A stretch of 64,000 nucleotides of DNA from Chryseobacterium taichungense. GTDB taxonomy: Bacteria; Bacteroidota; Bacteroidia; Flavobacteriales; Weeksellaceae. The position numbers and the translations under genes were made by a program. Each line of letters begins with the position of its first letter. Positions within the stretch are counted from its first letter, which is position 1. Shown in pieces: positions 1 through 9,385 of the stretch. The notes under the pieces are model-generated. The model did not search any database, had not been told where the DNA came from, and saw nothing but the letters and a program-made list of their open reading frames with translations. The stretch covers positions 682,001-746,000 of the forward strand of contig NZ_FOBV01000001.1 of NCBI RefSeq assembly GCF_900109935.1, written 5' to 3'.

Positions 1-747
1 GAGTAAGAATTGAAAAAGCCTTTCTCTGTTTTCTTTTTCTTCTCTGAAAAGCTGGAAAAGGACCATCCATTCGCCCGCTGAGTTCTGTCTCATCATTAAT
101 GTCCTTAAAAATCCTTCGTGGCTTTTAACATCAAAAAAATCCAGTCCGTTTTTTACAGCATATTCTTTTACGGCAAGCCTTATGGTATTTGAAGGTTCTT
201 CCTGAAGAAAACACTCTTTAAGATCAAGAATCTTGCTCCACATTCCCGGAATGTGAAATCCTAACGCATCTCTGTTTCCAAAATTTTCTTCCGAACTTAT
301 TTCGTATTGAGTCAGCCAACGAGCATTGGAGAAAGAAAACTCCATTTTATTTCTGTAAAAATACTGTTCTTCTGAGCCCAAAATCGGCATGGTCTCGAAA
401 TTCTCAATCCCCCCGATTCTTTTAATATTATTATAAACTTCTTCCTGCTTAAAGTCCAACTGCTTCTCATAACTCATATTCTGCCATTTGCAACCACCGC
501 AAACCCCAAAATGAATACATTTCGGATCTACTCTGTAAGGTGACTTTTCAAGCAGATCTACAGCTTCGCCTTCATAATATTTGGATTTCGCCTTTTTAAC
601 TTTTACATTCACAACATCGCCGGGAATTGCCCCGGTCACCATTACTGTTTTTCCTTCTTCTGTTCTACCTATGGCAACACCTTTAGCACCCGCATTTAAG
701 AGTTTAATATTTTCAAGAATAATATTTTTCTTATTTCTCTTTTTCAT
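1..747 (-). CDS. rlmD: 23S rRNA (uracil-5-)-methyltransferase, RlmD/RumA-like (3' end outside window)
   Basis: Predicted SAM-dependent methyltransferase that makes 5-methyluridine in 23S rRNA. Only the first 249 codons are present; the frame stays open to base 1, so the SAM-binding catalytic domain is missing. The start is the ATG at 747-745 (MKKRNKKN). A TRAM-like beta-barrel RNA-binding region fills about residues 10-65. The [4Fe-4S] ligands typical of RlmD are visible: C77-x5-C83-x2-C86 (CIHFGVCGGC) and C179 (LKECF). This cysteine set separates the family from TrmA, although the RlmC/RlmD/TrmA-like assignment of Bacteroidetes members is less certain. A perfect 12-bp inverted repeat lies 30 bases upstream of the start. 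I read the translation by hand from the complementary strand. Confidence 0.85.
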   Translation of the reverse strand, partial: MKKRNKKNIILENIKLLNAGAKGVAIGRTEEGKTVMVTGAIPGDVVNVKVKKAKSKYYEGEAVDLLEKSPYRVDPKCIHFGVCGGCKWQNMSYEKQLDFKQEEVYNNIKRIGGIENFETMPILGSEEQYFYRNKMEFSFSNARWLTQYEISSEENFGNRDALGFHIPGMWSKILDLKECFLQEEPSNTIRLAVKEYAVKNGLDFFDVKSHEGFLRTLMMRQNSAGEWMVLFQLFREEKENRERLFQFLL

Positions 748-776
748 TAAGAATTTTTTCTGTTTTAACTTTTAAA

Positions 777-807
777 ACTTTGTCAAAGATTTAAACTTTG
801 ACAAAGT
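777..807. promoter_or_regulatory. 12-bp perfect inverted repeat upstream of rlmD
   Basis: ACTTTGTCAAAG (777-788) and CTTTGACAAAGT (796-807) are exact reverse complements around a 7-base spacer. The dyad lies between the terminator of the lipoprotein gene and the rlmD start. Read on minus it contains AATCTTTG, one base from the Bacteroidetes -7 element. It is followed by no clear T-run in the direction of transcription, so an operator or promoter-overlapping dyad fits better than a terminator. The binding protein is unknown. Confidence 0.5.
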
Positions 808-850
808 GTAACCAGAAACACAGAGGTTTCCAGTTTGCAAAAATACAATA

Positions 851-880
851 AAAAAAACCTTATCCGAAGACAAGGTTTTT
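851..880 (-). terminator. Rho-independent terminator of the redoxin-like lipoprotein gene
   Basis: On minus the RNA folds as CCUUGUC-UUCG-GAUAAGG with one G-U pair, extended by A/U pairs and followed by a U-run. The loop is a stable cUUCGg tetraloop. It sits 19 bases after the stop codon at 899. Confidence 0.8.
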
Positions 881-898
881 ATCTATATTCAATTTAAA

Positions 899-2446
899 TT
901 ATTTTGTCTGAGACGGCTGAGGATTTGCCTGTTGCTGAGGAGCCTGTTGACCCGCCGCTGCAGGATCCATACCTGATCCCGGCTGTAATTGAACATTAGG
1001 ATTTACTTTCGGAGCTGAAAGTCCTGTTTGTTTATCCAAAACAGTTACCAATTCAGGATCACCAAGATTGAAGAATGGCTTGCTGGCAATTTTCCCGTCT
1101 TTATCAACGACAATAAAGCAAGGTAATTTAAAACCGTATACGCCGTATTTCTTAGCAATATCAGAATTTAATCCTCCTTCACCATAAACGTTGGTTCCTG
1201 TAATTCCTTTCATCAGCGAATTGCTCGTTTTCACAAACTGATCTTTTGTATCATCAACATTTATAAAAACAAAATTCATTTTTGACTTGTAAAAGTTTAT
1301 AACTTCTTTTAAAACAGGAATTGATGCTTCACCGATATAAGGATTCCATGATGCGTAAAACATCATCATGTACGGTTTCCCTTTGTTTGAAGAAAGACTG
1401 TACGATTTTCCATCAGCTTTGATTAAAGACGCATCCGGAGCCTGCTCGCCGATTTTGAAACCATTAATTGCAAACTGGATTTTCTTTAAATCTTCTTTAA
1501 TGGTAGCATCTTTTATATCCGTATCGATAATTTTTTTAATTTTTTCGATCGTTTTTTCAGGTGATCCCGGATGGATATCAGATTGAGCCATTACAAAAGC
1601 CAATAAATAATCTTTAGTCGTTTGTGAAAGATCTTTCTGATTTTTCTTTAAATATTCAGTAAATAATTCTGAAGTGGTAATATCTGTTTTTCCGGCACTG
1701 TTGGCCTGAGCATACTTCTGGAAATCAGGACTCATCTTACCTAAAAGATATTGTCTGTAGTAAGGGTTTTCTTTTACCATTACCTCTTTATTTTCCTGAA
1801 GCTTATTTTCAAAATCCGTAAAAGCTTTTGTCACTTTGAAAGATGGATTTCCCATTTGCTTGTGACTCATTTCATATTGATTAAGAATGGTAAGCAAAGT
1901 ACTTGATAAATCGTTCTTTTTCCACTGTACAATTTCATTATCCGGATTGAATTTCTGAACGTTCTCTTCGATATTTTTATTAATATCAGCCTGAACCTTT
2001 TCAATTCCCTTTAAGAAAGTTTTCTCATCTTTTGCCATAAGCTCATTCATATTAACCTTCTGAGCATAGGTTGAAAGATATTTTTGTGTGGCTGTAAAGA
2101 AATCATTATTGTTTTTGGCATCACCTGTAATCGTGTACTCTGACGGGAATGTCATTCCGTTACCTGCGATTTCAAGTTTCTGTCCTCCTTTCAGATAGAT
2201 CAGATTTTGTTTTCCACCATACGACATTACATACATTCCGCTTTTTGGAGCTTCAAAGCTTCCTGCAAACGTTCCGTCCTTATTAATACCAATATTAATC
2301 AATGGTAAAGTAGCAACTCCTGATGCTTCAATGAATTCGATTCTTTCTAATGGAGAACCGCCGCTAATTTTTCCTTTTACTTCTACTTTTTTAGAGCAGG
2401 ACATCGCAAAAACAGCGATGATAAACAATAAAAGATATTTTCTCAT
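899..2446 (-). CDS. Redoxin-fold (TlpA/AhpC-TSA-like) lipoprotein lacking the CXXC site
   Basis: A 515-residue predicted periplasm-facing lipoprotein. The chosen start gives MRKYLLLFIIAVFAMSCSKK, a signal peptide with lipobox AMSC; the longer in-frame start 51 bases upstream would bury this signal. The N-terminal third resembles the DUF4369-type beta domain found in Bacteroidetes thiol-disulfide proteins (KGKISG, then GMYVMSY). A helical middle leads to a thioredoxin-fold domain from about residue 335 (GEQAPDASL). At the strand that normally carries WCxxC the protein reads W367-N-P-Y-I, so both redox cysteines are absent. The tail is rich in Q, P and A. I infer a binding or structural role rather than disulfide chemistry; the substrate is unknown. 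Confidence 0.75.
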   Translation of the reverse strand: MRKYLLLFIIAVFAMSCSKKVEVKGKISGGSPLERIEFIEASGVATLPLINIGINKDGTFAGSFEAPKSGMYVMSYGGKQNLIYLKGGQKLEIAGNGMTFPSEYTITGDAKNNNDFFTATQKYLSTYAQKVNMNELMAKDEKTFLKGIEKVQADINKNIEENVQKFNPDNEIVQWKKNDLSSTLLTILNQYEMSHKQMGNPSFKVTKAFTDFENKLQENKEVMVKENPYYRQYLLGKMSPDFQKYAQANSAGKTDITTSELFTEYLKKNQKDLSQTTKDYLLAFVMAQSDIHPGSPEKTIEKIKKIIDTDIKDATIKEDLKKIQFAINGFKIGEQAPDASLIKADGKSYSLSSNKGKPYMMMFYASWNPYIGEASIPVLKEVINFYKSKMNFVFINVDDTKDQFVKTSNSLMKGITGTNVYGEGGLNSDIAKKYGVYGFKLPCFIVVDKDGKIASKPFFNLGDPELVTVLDKQTGLSAPKVNPNVQLQPGSGMDPAAAGQQAPQQQANPQPSQTK

Positions 2447-2465
2447 TTTAAATTTTATAATTACG

Positions 2466-2497
2466 CAAAAATAGGTTTTTCGATAAATTAAAAGCAA
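2466..2497 (-). promoter_or_regulatory. Predicted promoter of the redoxin-like lipoprotein gene
   Basis: On minus, TATTTTTG (2473-2466) fits the Bacteroidetes -7 element TAnnTTTG. TTG (2497-2495) lies 21 bases upstream as a -33 element. Transcription would begin about 15 bases before the chosen ATG, which supports that start over the upstream one. Confidence 0.45.
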
Positions 2498-2526
2498 GCA
2501 AATGCTACTTTTATGAAAGATTTAAC

Positions 2527-2561
2527 TAAAAAAATCGCCATCCTTAAAGGAGACGATTTTT
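2527..2561 (-). terminator. Rho-independent terminator of the sdh operon
   Basis: On minus, a stem starting AAAATCGTC and closing GGCGATTTT, with one bulged base and a TTTAA loop, is followed by seven T. It begins 21 bases after the sdhB stop. Confidence 0.75.
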
Positions 2562-2581
2562 TATGATGTGATAAGTAATTT

Positions 2582-3349
2582 TTATCCTCTGTCAACGAAT
2601 GCCGACATGTACTCTCTGTTCATTCTGGCGATGTTCTCAAGAGAAATTCCTTTAGGACATTCCACTTCACAAGCACCGGTATTTGAACAGTTTCCGAATC
2701 CTTCTTCATCCATAGCTTTCACCATATTCAGAACTCTTCTCTTCGCCTCTATTCTACCTTGTGGTAATAGTGCATATTGAGAAACCTTTGCTCCAACGAA
2801 AAGCATCGCGGATCCGTTTTTACAAGTAGCTACACAAGCTCCACAACCGATACATGCAGCTGCATCCATCGCTTTGTCTGCATCTTCTTTAGGAACCGGG
2901 ATAGCATTTGCATCCAACGTGTTTCCTGAAGTATTCACCGAAATGAAACCACCTGCAGCCATTACTCTGTCGAACGCGCTTCTGTCTACCATTAAGTCTT
3001 TAATAACCGGGAAAGCAGCGCTTCTCCATGGCTCAATAACGATCGTCTCTCCGTCCTTGAACATTCTCATGTGAAGCTGACACGTTGTAATCCCGGTATC
3101 AGGACCGTGAGCTCTACCATTGATATATAGAGAACACATTCCGCAGATTCCTTCACGACAGTCGTGGTCGAAAGCGATTGGTTCTTTACCTTCGTTAATT
3201 AGATTTTCATTAAGGATGTCCAACATTTCAAGGAATGAAGAATCTGTAGAAACATCCGATATTTTATAAGTCTCAAACTGACCTTTAGATTTATTATTTT
3301 TTTGTCTCCAAATTTTCAGCGTAAGATGTAAGCCTTTTTTTGCACTCAT
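2582..3349 (-). CDS. sdhB: Succinate dehydrogenase/fumarate reductase iron-sulfur subunit
   Basis: A 255-residue electron-transfer subunit that passes electrons from the flavin of SdhA to quinone at the membrane. The [2Fe-2S] ligands are C64, C69 and C72 (CREGICGMC) plus C90. A ferredoxin-like half carries C166-x2-C169-x2-C172-x3-C176 and C221, C227, C231-P for the remaining clusters. The length is normal for the family. It is the last gene of sdhC-sdhA-sdhB, 24 bases after sdhA, and ends before a clear terminator. Sequence alone does not separate a dehydrogenase from a fumarate reductase, but an aerobic flavobacterial host argues for succinate oxidation. Confidence 0.95.
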   Translation of the reverse strand: MSAKKGLHLTLKIWRQKNNKSKGQFETYKISDVSTDSSFLEMLDILNENLINEGKEPIAFDHDCREGICGMCSLYINGRAHGPDTGITTCQLHMRMFKDGETIVIEPWRSAAFPVIKDLMVDRSAFDRVMAAGGFISVNTSGNTLDANAIPVPKEDADKAMDAAACIGCGACVATCKNGSAMLFVGAKVSQYALLPQGRIEAKRRVLNMVKAMDEEGFGNCSNTGACEVECPKGISLENIARMNREYMSAFVDRG

Positions 3350-3373
3350 AATTTTGTATTTAAAGATTGGAGA

Positions 3374-5386
3374 TTATTTGTAACTTCTTGTTTTCACTTC
3401 AATATTATCATAGATCAGCTCTTCTTTATGCAACACTTCTGCATTGATATCGCCTCCCTGATATTCCCAAGCTCCAACATATTTGTAATTAATGTCATCT
3501 CTTTCCGCCTCTCCGTCTTTCGTTGCGTGGTCTTCACGGAAATGTCCTCCACAAGATTCGTTTCTATGTAATGCGTCGATCGCCATTAATTGCCCAAGTT
3601 CTAAGAAGTCAGCTACTCTGAATGCTTTTTCAAGCTCGGTATTCATACCGTCGTTATCTCCAGGAACTTTTACATTTTTCCAGAAGTCATTTCTTACTTC
3701 TTCGATTTCTTTTATCGCTTCTCTTAATCCTTCAGGCGTTCTTCCCATCCCTACTTTATTCCACATGATATTTCCTAATCTTTTGTGGAAATAGTCAACA
3801 GAATGAGTTCCATTATTATTAAGGAAGAAATCTATTTTTTCTTTAATTCCTTTTTCAGCTTCGTCAAATGATGAAGAGTTAGTAGGAATAGCTCCTGTTC
3901 TGATATCTGCAGATAAATAATCTGCAATGGTATAAGGAAGTACAAAATAACCGTCAGCAAGTCCCTGCATTAACGCAGAGGCTCCTAATCTGTTAGCACC
4001 GTGATCAGAGAAATTGGCTTCACCGATGACGAAACATCCAGGAATAGTAGACTGAAGATTGTAGTCAACCCAAACACCACCCATAGTGTAGTGAACGGCC
4101 GGATAAATTTTCATTGGTGTCTTGTAAGGATCATCAGCAGTAATTTTTTCGTACATTACGAATAAGTTACCGTATTTCTCTTCAACCCAATTTTTACCAA
4201 GATCATAGATCTGCTGATCAGTCGGATTATGAATATGTTTCTCAATAGCAGCTTCTCTACCTTTTTTCATGATCTCTGTAGAGAAATCAAGGTAAACACC
4301 TTCCTGAGTATCGTTATTTTCGATTCCGTATCCGGCGTCGCATCTTTCTTTAGCAGCTCTTGAAGCAACGTCTCTAGGTACGAGGTTACCGAATGCAGGA
4401 TATCTTCTTTCAAGATAATAATCTCTGTCTTCTTCTTTAATATTTTCAGGTCTGAGTTTTCCTGCTCTGATGGCTTCTGCATCTTCTTTCTTTTTAGGAA
4501 CCCAGATTCTTCCTGAGTTTCTTAAGGATTCGGACATCAACGTCAGTTTAGACTGCTGTGTTCCGTGAACCGGAATACATGTCGGGTGAATCTGCACATA
4601 ACAAGGATTTGCGAAATAGGCTCCTTTTTTATGAATTTTCCAGGCTGCAGAAACGTTTGAACCCATTGCATTCGTAGAAAGGAAATATACGTTTCCGTAA
4701 CCTCCCGATGCAATAACAACGGCGTGAGCAGAATGTCTTTCGATCTCACCTGTTACAAGGTTTCTTGCGATAATCCCTCTTGCTTTTCCGTCAACGATTA
4801 CAAGATCCATCATTTCGTGACGGTTGTACATTTTGATTCTTCCTTTACCGATCTGACGGCTCATTGCAGAATATGCACCTAATAATAACTGCTGACCTGT
4901 TTGCCCTTTTGCATAGAATGTTCTTTTTACCTGAACCCCACCAAATGAACGGTTATCTAACTGACCTCCGTACTCACGTCCGAAAGGAACACCCTGAGCA
5001 ACACACTGGTCGATAATATTTGCGGAAACTTCAGCTAATCTGTAAACGTTTGCTTCCCTTGCTCTATAGTCACCACCTTTGATGGTATCATAGAACAATC
5101 TGTAGGTAGAGTCACCGTCTCCCTGGTAATTTTTGGCAGCATTGATACCTCCCTGAGCAGCAATAGAGTGCGCTCTTCTCGGAGAATCCTGGTAGCAGAA
5201 TGCTTTTACATTATATCCCTGCTCTGCTAAAGTAGCCGCAGCAGAACCACCTGCCAAACCTGTTCCAACAACAATAATATCAATCTTGTCTCTGTTGTTT
5301 GGTGCAACAAGGTTCATATGGTCTTTATGATTTTTCCACTTATCCTTTAAAGGACCCGCCGGAATTTTTGAATCTAATTTACTCAT
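3374..5386 (-). CDS. sdhA: Succinate dehydrogenase/fumarate reductase flavoprotein subunit
   Basis: A 670-residue catalytic subunit that oxidises succinate to fumarate. The Rossmann fingerprint GTGLAGG is at residues 41-47. H73 in [10 protein letters not shown] is at the position of the covalent FAD histidine of SdhA/FrdA. Active-site elements QIHPTC and the conserved LGASALMQG stretch near the second FAD contact are present. The long form, with an insert-rich C-terminal half and a tail ending KTRSYK, is typical of the b558-type enzymes of Bacteroidetes and epsilon-proteobacteria rather than the shorter E. coli SdhA. It lies 15 bases after sdhC in the same operon. Confidence 0.95.
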   Translation of the reverse strand: MSKLDSKIPAGPLKDKWKNHKDHMNLVAPNNRDKIDIIVVGTGLAGGSAAATLAEQGYNVKAFCYQDSPRRAHSIAAQGGINAAKNYQGDGDSTYRLFYDTIKGGDYRAREANVYRLAEVSANIIDQCVAQGVPFGREYGGQLDNRSFGGVQVKRTFYAKGQTGQQLLLGAYSAMSRQIGKGRIKMYNRHEMMDLVIVDGKARGIIARNLVTGEIERHSAHAVVIASGGYGNVYFLSTNAMGSNVSAAWKIHKKGAYFANPCYVQIHPTCIPVHGTQQSKLTLMSESLRNSGRIWVPKKKEDAEAIRAGKLRPENIKEEDRDYYLERRYPAFGNLVPRDVASRAAKERCDAGYGIENNDTQEGVYLDFSTEIMKKGREAAIEKHIHNPTDQQIYDLGKNWVEEKYGNLFVMYEKITADDPYKTPMKIYPAVHYTMGGVWVDYNLQSTIPGCFVIGEANFSDHGANRLGASALMQGLADGYFVLPYTIADYLSADIRTGAIPTNSSSFDEAEKGIKEKIDFFLNNNGTHSVDYFHKRLGNIMWNKVGMGRTPEGLREAIKEIEEVRNDFWKNVKVPGDNDGMNTELEKAFRVADFLELGQLMAIDALHRNESCGGHFREDHATKDGEAERDDINYKYVGAWEYQGGDINAEVLHKEELIYDNIEVKTRSYK

Positions 5387-5401
5387 ATTAGTATATTGAT
5401 A

Positions 5402-6064
5402 TTATTGAGTTACAAAGTGATAAATTGCGATAAAAATAAAACCTGCAGGAATCAGGATGGAATACCATTTTCCCAATGCCATAATTACAGGAGTATATTT
5501 AGGATGTCTTGCACCTATTGACTGGAATGAAGACTGAAAACCGTGTCCCAAATGCAATCCCAGCAAGATAAAAGAAATGATGTATATGATTACTCTCCAG
5601 GCATCTGCAAATTTAGCATGAAGATCTCCCCAGAAACGTGATTCTTCGATCGGCAACCCATCTACATACTTGTAATTCATTTCATGAAACCAGAAATCAT
5701 ACATGTGAAGAAAAATAAAAGCCAAAACCACAGCACCCGAAATAATCATATTTCTAGACATCCAGGTAGAATTGTGAGAAGGATTATTTGACTCGTATTT
5801 AACAGGACGTGCTTTTTGGTTTTTAATTTCCAAAACAAATCCCATTACAAAATGGAAAACCACAGCGAATATCAGAACCGGCTGCATTACAAATTGAATA
5901 AGAGGATTATACCCCATAAACTGCGAAGCATTGTTGTACGCATCCTCACCAAAAACCGATAAAAGATTTACAGTAAGGTGCATCACCAGAAATATCAGCA
6001 AAAAGATAGCCGACAATGCCATAGCATATTTTCTACCTATCGTAGAACTCGTTAAACCTGCCAT
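5402..6064 (-). CDS. sdhC: Succinate dehydrogenase cytochrome b558 subunit
   Basis: A 220-residue membrane anchor with five predicted transmembrane helices; it binds haem b and hands electrons to menaquinone. Histidines suited to ligating two haems sit inside helices at H29, H71, H120 and H171/H174 (HLGHG). A single fused anchor, in place of separate SdhC and SdhD, is the hallmark of the b558 family. It is the first gene of the operon. A predicted promoter lies about 25-50 bases upstream, with a CRP/FNR-like palindrome above it. Confidence 0.93.
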   Translation of the reverse strand: MAGLTSSTIGRKYAMALSAIFLLIFLVMHLTVNLLSVFGEDAYNNASQFMGYNPLIQFVMQPVLIFAVVFHFVMGFVLEIKNQKARPVKYESNNPSHNSTWMSRNMIISGAVVLAFIFLHMYDFWFHEMNYKYVDGLPIEESRFWGDLHAKFADAWRVIIYIISFILLGLHLGHGFQSSFQSIGARHPKYTPVIMALGKWYSILIPAGFIFIAIYHFVTQ

Positions 6065-6087
6065 ATAAGTTTAAATTTGATTTTCCA

Positions 6088-6115
6088 CAAAATTAAGAAA
6101 TGTTAACTAGATCAA
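6088..6115 (-). promoter_or_regulatory. Predicted sdh operon promoter
   Basis: On minus, TTG (6115-6113), a 17-base spacer and TAATTTTG (6095-6088) match the Bacteroidetes -33/-7 pattern. The expected transcription start near 6084 gives a leader of about 20 bases before sdhC. Confidence 0.55.
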
Positions 6116-6118
6116 AAA

Positions 6119-6132
6119 GTGAGAAATCTCAC
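6119..6132. promoter_or_regulatory. CRP/FNR-family-like palindrome at the sdh promoter
   Basis: GTGA-GAAATC-TCAC is a 6+6 dyad that fits the CRP pattern GTGA-N6-TCAC, with A/T-rich flanks (AAAAA before, ATAT after). Its centre is about 41 bases upstream of the predicted sdhC transcription start, the classical class II activator position. The cognate regulator is not in this window. Confidence 0.5.
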
Positions 6133-6209
6133 ATATAGCCAGTTTGTAACGTTTCTAAATAAGCGCTTAAAACATTATAAATAAAGGAAAAACAACAAAA
6201 ACAGCAGAA

Positions 6210-8060
6210 TCACTTTATCTCATAAATTTTGTCTTTGTAAACAACTTTTTGTACTGAAGATGGAAAGCTTTTTACTTTAATATTCTTTATCCGTCGTGAT
6301 GCACAGTATGGTTTGATAATAAAATCGTTAAGCTTGGATTTGTCAGAATTTTCATTAATCCAAAAACAGACAGATTCATTTTTCTTTATTGATAATACTT
6401 TATTCTTTGAAAAGTCGTGAATAAGAACTTCGTCTTTCTGATTTTCATAAAAATCTAAACCCAATCTCAGAATGAAAAATACAGACAACACCATCATAAA
6501 TCGGGTTAAATTTTTAAGATTACACTGCAAAATAACAAATCTCAATACAAAAATAATAACAAAAAGAGAAAAAACCTCTGACAAATCCATAGGGATATTT
6601 TCAAAGAACAGTGTTTTAAAATCAGCAAACCAATGTATTATTTTAAGCAAAACATCAATGGTATAACCGTAAATCAAATTCATGAATTCAAAATCGAGAT
6701 TGAAAGCTATAAGAGCTGTCATTAAGAATGAAAACACAATAATAATTTCTGAAAACGGAACAATGAAAAAGTTGGCCAAAATGGAAATAAATGAAAACTG
6801 ATGAAAATAATACAAAACAAGAGGAAGTGTTGCAACCTGTGCAGAAATGGAAATTGAAACGGTATTGAAAATAATTTTCTTTAACCAATTATCCTGTTTG
6901 GGAAGAAGATTCAGAATCGGCTGATTTAACCAGAATATACCAAGAACAGCAAGAAAGCTCAACTGAAATCCGATATCAAAAAGCTGTTGTGTGTCAGAAA
7001 TTAAGATCATAAAAGCAGATAAAGCCAAAGCATGCAAAAGATCCGGTTTTCGTTGCAGCAAAATATATATAAAGTAAATGCTCAGCATGAGGCTGGAACG
7101 GACGACTGAACTTCCAAAATCAATAAAAATAGTGAAGAGCCAGATTAAAACCAAACTTGTAATGATCGCATATTTTCTGCATTTCAATGGTAAAATTTTT
7201 ATCAGCAGAAAATAAAAAATCCCGAAAATCACAACGATGTGCGTTCCCGAAATCGCCAGAAAGTGTACCAGCCCCGACTTGTTGAAATCCTGAACGGTCT
7301 GCGCATCAATCTCGGTGCGATCTGCGAGGATAATTCCCTTCAGAAATTCTTTTGATTTTGAGTACATTTTTGTTCCGTCAATATTTTGGAGAACTTCAAG
7401 CCTTTTCTGGGAAAATTTTTCGGTAAGACTTAAATCATTTCTTTCTGCAGAGAAAATCCCACCATTAGTATAGCATTGGTATTCAATATTTTTTCGCTTA
7501 AGATATTTGGAATAATCAAACTGAAAATCATATTGCGGAACTTTCGGCTTAGAGATATAAGCCTGAGTTTTATAGTAGTGATTAAAATCCAGTTCTTTTT
7601 CGCTTTTAGGAATATACAAAAGCGCATTGAAATTCTCTTTTTCTATCTGCACTACAGCTTCATACTTCCTGTTCTTTTCATTAGAATTCAGCTTTTTTGA
7701 AATTTTAAAAACAATAGTATTATTTCCGGAAGCAGAAATTTGTTCATTGAATGAGTTATAAAAATGCAGAGCCATGCCAATTCCAAAAAACATAACACAT
7801 AAAAGATAAGGTTTTGCTTTATGGAAAAAATAGTTTTTAAAAAAAGTTAAAATCAAAATAATCAAACAGATACCCGTTAGTGTACGAATATAAGTCACAT
7901 CGAAAGAAAACTTATCCTGGAAGAAAATTCCGAGGATAAAATAGATGACGAGTATGAGAATAGGTTGCCGGCTCAACAATTGTGTTTTCCCAAAAATATT
8001 TATTTGAAAGGAAAATTCCTCATAAATTTTGGAAAATTTAAACCTGCACTGGTTATTCAT
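6210..8060 (-). CDS. comEC: ComEC/Rec2-family DNA-uptake channel protein
   Basis: A 616-residue polytopic membrane protein of the competence family that passes single-stranded DNA across the inner membrane. The centre contains the ComEC core (SGLVHFLAISGTHIVVIFG, near residue 265) and roughly ten hydrophobic helices. A soluble N-terminal OB-like part precedes it. The C-terminal part is short, and I see no HxHxDH metallo-beta-lactamase motif, so that domain of larger ComEC proteins is absent. The N-terminus is uncertain: the 8060 ATG lies only six bases from the lpxB terminator, and an in-frame TTG before LSRQPILILV is a possible start. Other competence genes are not adjacent. Confidence 0.85.
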   Translation of the reverse strand: MNNQCRFKFSKIYEEFSFQINIFGKTQLLSRQPILILVIYFILGIFFQDKFSFDVTYIRTLTGICLIILILTFFKNYFFHKAKPYLLCVMFFGIGMALHFYNSFNEQISASGNNTIVFKISKKLNSNEKNRKYEAVVQIEKENFNALLYIPKSEKELDFNHYYKTQAYISKPKVPQYDFQFDYSKYLKRKNIEYQCYTNGGIFSAERNDLSLTEKFSQKRLEVLQNIDGTKMYSKSKEFLKGIILADRTEIDAQTVQDFNKSGLVHFLAISGTHIVVIFGIFYFLLIKILPLKCRKYAIITSLVLIWLFTIFIDFGSSVVRSSLMLSIYFIYILLQRKPDLLHALALSAFMILISDTQQLFDIGFQLSFLAVLGIFWLNQPILNLLPKQDNWLKKIIFNTVSISISAQVATLPLVLYYFHQFSFISILANFFIVPFSEIIIVFSFLMTALIAFNLDFEFMNLIYGYTIDVLLKIIHWFADFKTLFFENIPMDLSEVFSLFVIIFVLRFVILQCNLKNLTRFMMVLSVFFILRLGLDFYENQKDEVLIHDFSKNKVLSIKKNESVCFWINENSDKSKLNDFIIKPYCASRRIKNIKVKSFPSSVQKVVYKDKIYEIK

Positions 8061-8065
8061 TATTT

Positions 8066-8098
8066 AAAAGAAAAATCGCAGAAAAATTTTCTACGATT
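8066..8098 (-). terminator. Rho-independent terminator after lpxB
   Basis: On minus, AATCGTAGAAAA pairs with TTTTCTGCGATT (one G-U pair) and is followed by TTTTCTTTT. It sits between the lpxB stop and the comEC start. Confidence 0.65.
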
Positions 8099-8118
8099 GT
8101 TATATTTCATTTTAAATT

Positions 8119-9222
8119 TTAAAGCTTTACGATAATCTCAGCCGCATTTTCACTTGCTCCTTTTCCCCCAAGTTTTTCCCGCAGAAGCTCATAATCTCTG
8201 AAAACTTTAAACCTTTTTTCTGTTTGCAATATTTTTTTCAGTTCTTCTACCAGATTATTTGTATTTAAATCATTCTGAATCAGTTCTTTTACAACCTCCC
8301 GATCCATGATAAGATTCACCAGGGAAATGTATTTGATGTTTTTAACGAGTCGTTTTGCAATGGCATAAGAAATTTTACTTCCACGATAGCAAACAACTTC
8401 AGGCACATTCAATAAAGCGGTTTCTAAAGTTGCCGTTCCTGAAGTCACCAATGCGGCTTTTGAACACCTCAACAAGTCGTAGGTTTTATTGGACACAAAA
8501 TGTACATTATCGTCCACATAAGTCTCATAAAATTCTTTAGGAAGACTCGGCGCACCAGCAATAACGAACTGATAATCTTCAAAATAAGGTCTTACGGAAA
8601 GCATCATTTCAAGCATTTTTTCCACTTCCTGTTTTCTTGATCCAGGCAACAGTGCAATAATTTCCTTTTCGTTTAATCCGTTTTCTGCCTTAAATTTCTC
8701 AATATTAATGTTTTCCAGTGTTGAAATAGCATCCAGCAGAGGGTGCCCCACAAAATGAGAATTTACTCCGCGCTTTTTATAAAAATCTTTTTCAAACGGA
8801 AGAATCACCATCATTTCATCCACATATTTTTTAATGATCTCCACTCGTCCTTCTTTCCAGGCCCAAAGCTGAGGAGAAATATAATACACGACTTTAATGC
8901 CCAGCTCTTTCGCAAATTTTGCAATCCTTAAATTGAATCCGGGATAATCGACCAGAATAAGAACATCCGGTCTGTTATTTTTAATATCTTCTTTACAAAA
9001 TTTAATATTATTGAGAATCGTGCGTAGATTCATTGCTACTTCCAGAAAACCCATAAATGCAAGATCGCGATAATGCTTTACAAGTACACCGCCTTGTTTT
9101 GCCATAAGATCACCTCCCCAAAATCTAAAATCAGTATTTGGATCTTTTTTCCTTAAGGCTTTCATTAAATTGCTTCCGTGTAAGTCTCCGGAAGCTTCTC
9201 CGGCAATAATATAATATTTCAT
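8119..9222 (-). CDS. lpxB: Lipid-A-disaccharide synthase
   Basis: A 367-residue GT19-family inner-membrane-associated enzyme. It joins UDP-2,3-diacylglucosamine and lipid X into the lipid A disaccharide. The N-terminus carries the family signature IAGEASGDLHG at residues 6-16. Further family marks are YYISPQLWAWKEGR, VGHPLLDA, LLPGSRKQEV and the nucleotide-binding SGTATLE. The length is standard. It is divergent from the DUF2480 gene and ends in a terminator before comEC. Together with waaA at 48101 it shows a Gram-negative LPS-bearing envelope. Confidence 0.96.
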   Translation of the reverse strand: MKYYIIAGEASGDLHGSNLMKALRKKDPNTDFRFWGGDLMAKQGGVLVKHYRDLAFMGFLEVAMNLRTILNNIKFCKEDIKNNRPDVLILVDYPGFNLRIAKFAKELGIKVVYYISPQLWAWKEGRVEIIKKYVDEMMVILPFEKDFYKKRGVNSHFVGHPLLDAISTLENINIEKFKAENGLNEKEIIALLPGSRKQEVEKMLEMMLSVRPYFEDYQFVIAGAPSLPKEFYETYVDDNVHFVSNKTYDLLRCSKAALVTSGTATLETALLNVPEVVCYRGSKISYAIAKRLVKNIKYISLVNLIMDREVVKELIQNDLNTNNLVEELKKILQTEKRFKVFRDYELLREKLGGKGASENAAEIIVKL

Positions 9223-9357
9223 TTCTGCTGAAATCTTTTATTTTTTAATTGTCACAAGCAACCTCTTTTCAAATTTATCTTTATTGACAACTGAAGTTAT
9301 GGGAGGTTTCTATGACAGGAATAGAGAACAAATAAGAATTTATAAAATCTTAATTTG

Positions 9358-9365
9358 TAAATTTG
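9358..9365 (+). promoter_or_regulatory. Predicted -7 element for the DUF2480 gene
   Basis: TAAATTTG matches TAnnTTTG and lies 20 bases before the ATG at 9386. No clear TTG is found at the usual -33 distance, so the promoter call is tentative. Confidence 0.35.
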
Positions 9366-9385
9366 TTCAAATATAATGATAAAAA

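Noticed and set aside
6210..8060. ComEC as a truncated gene because the metallo-beta-lactamase domain is absent.
   Set aside because: The frame ends cleanly and the competence core is complete; I recall shorter ComEC forms being normal in Bacteroidetes.
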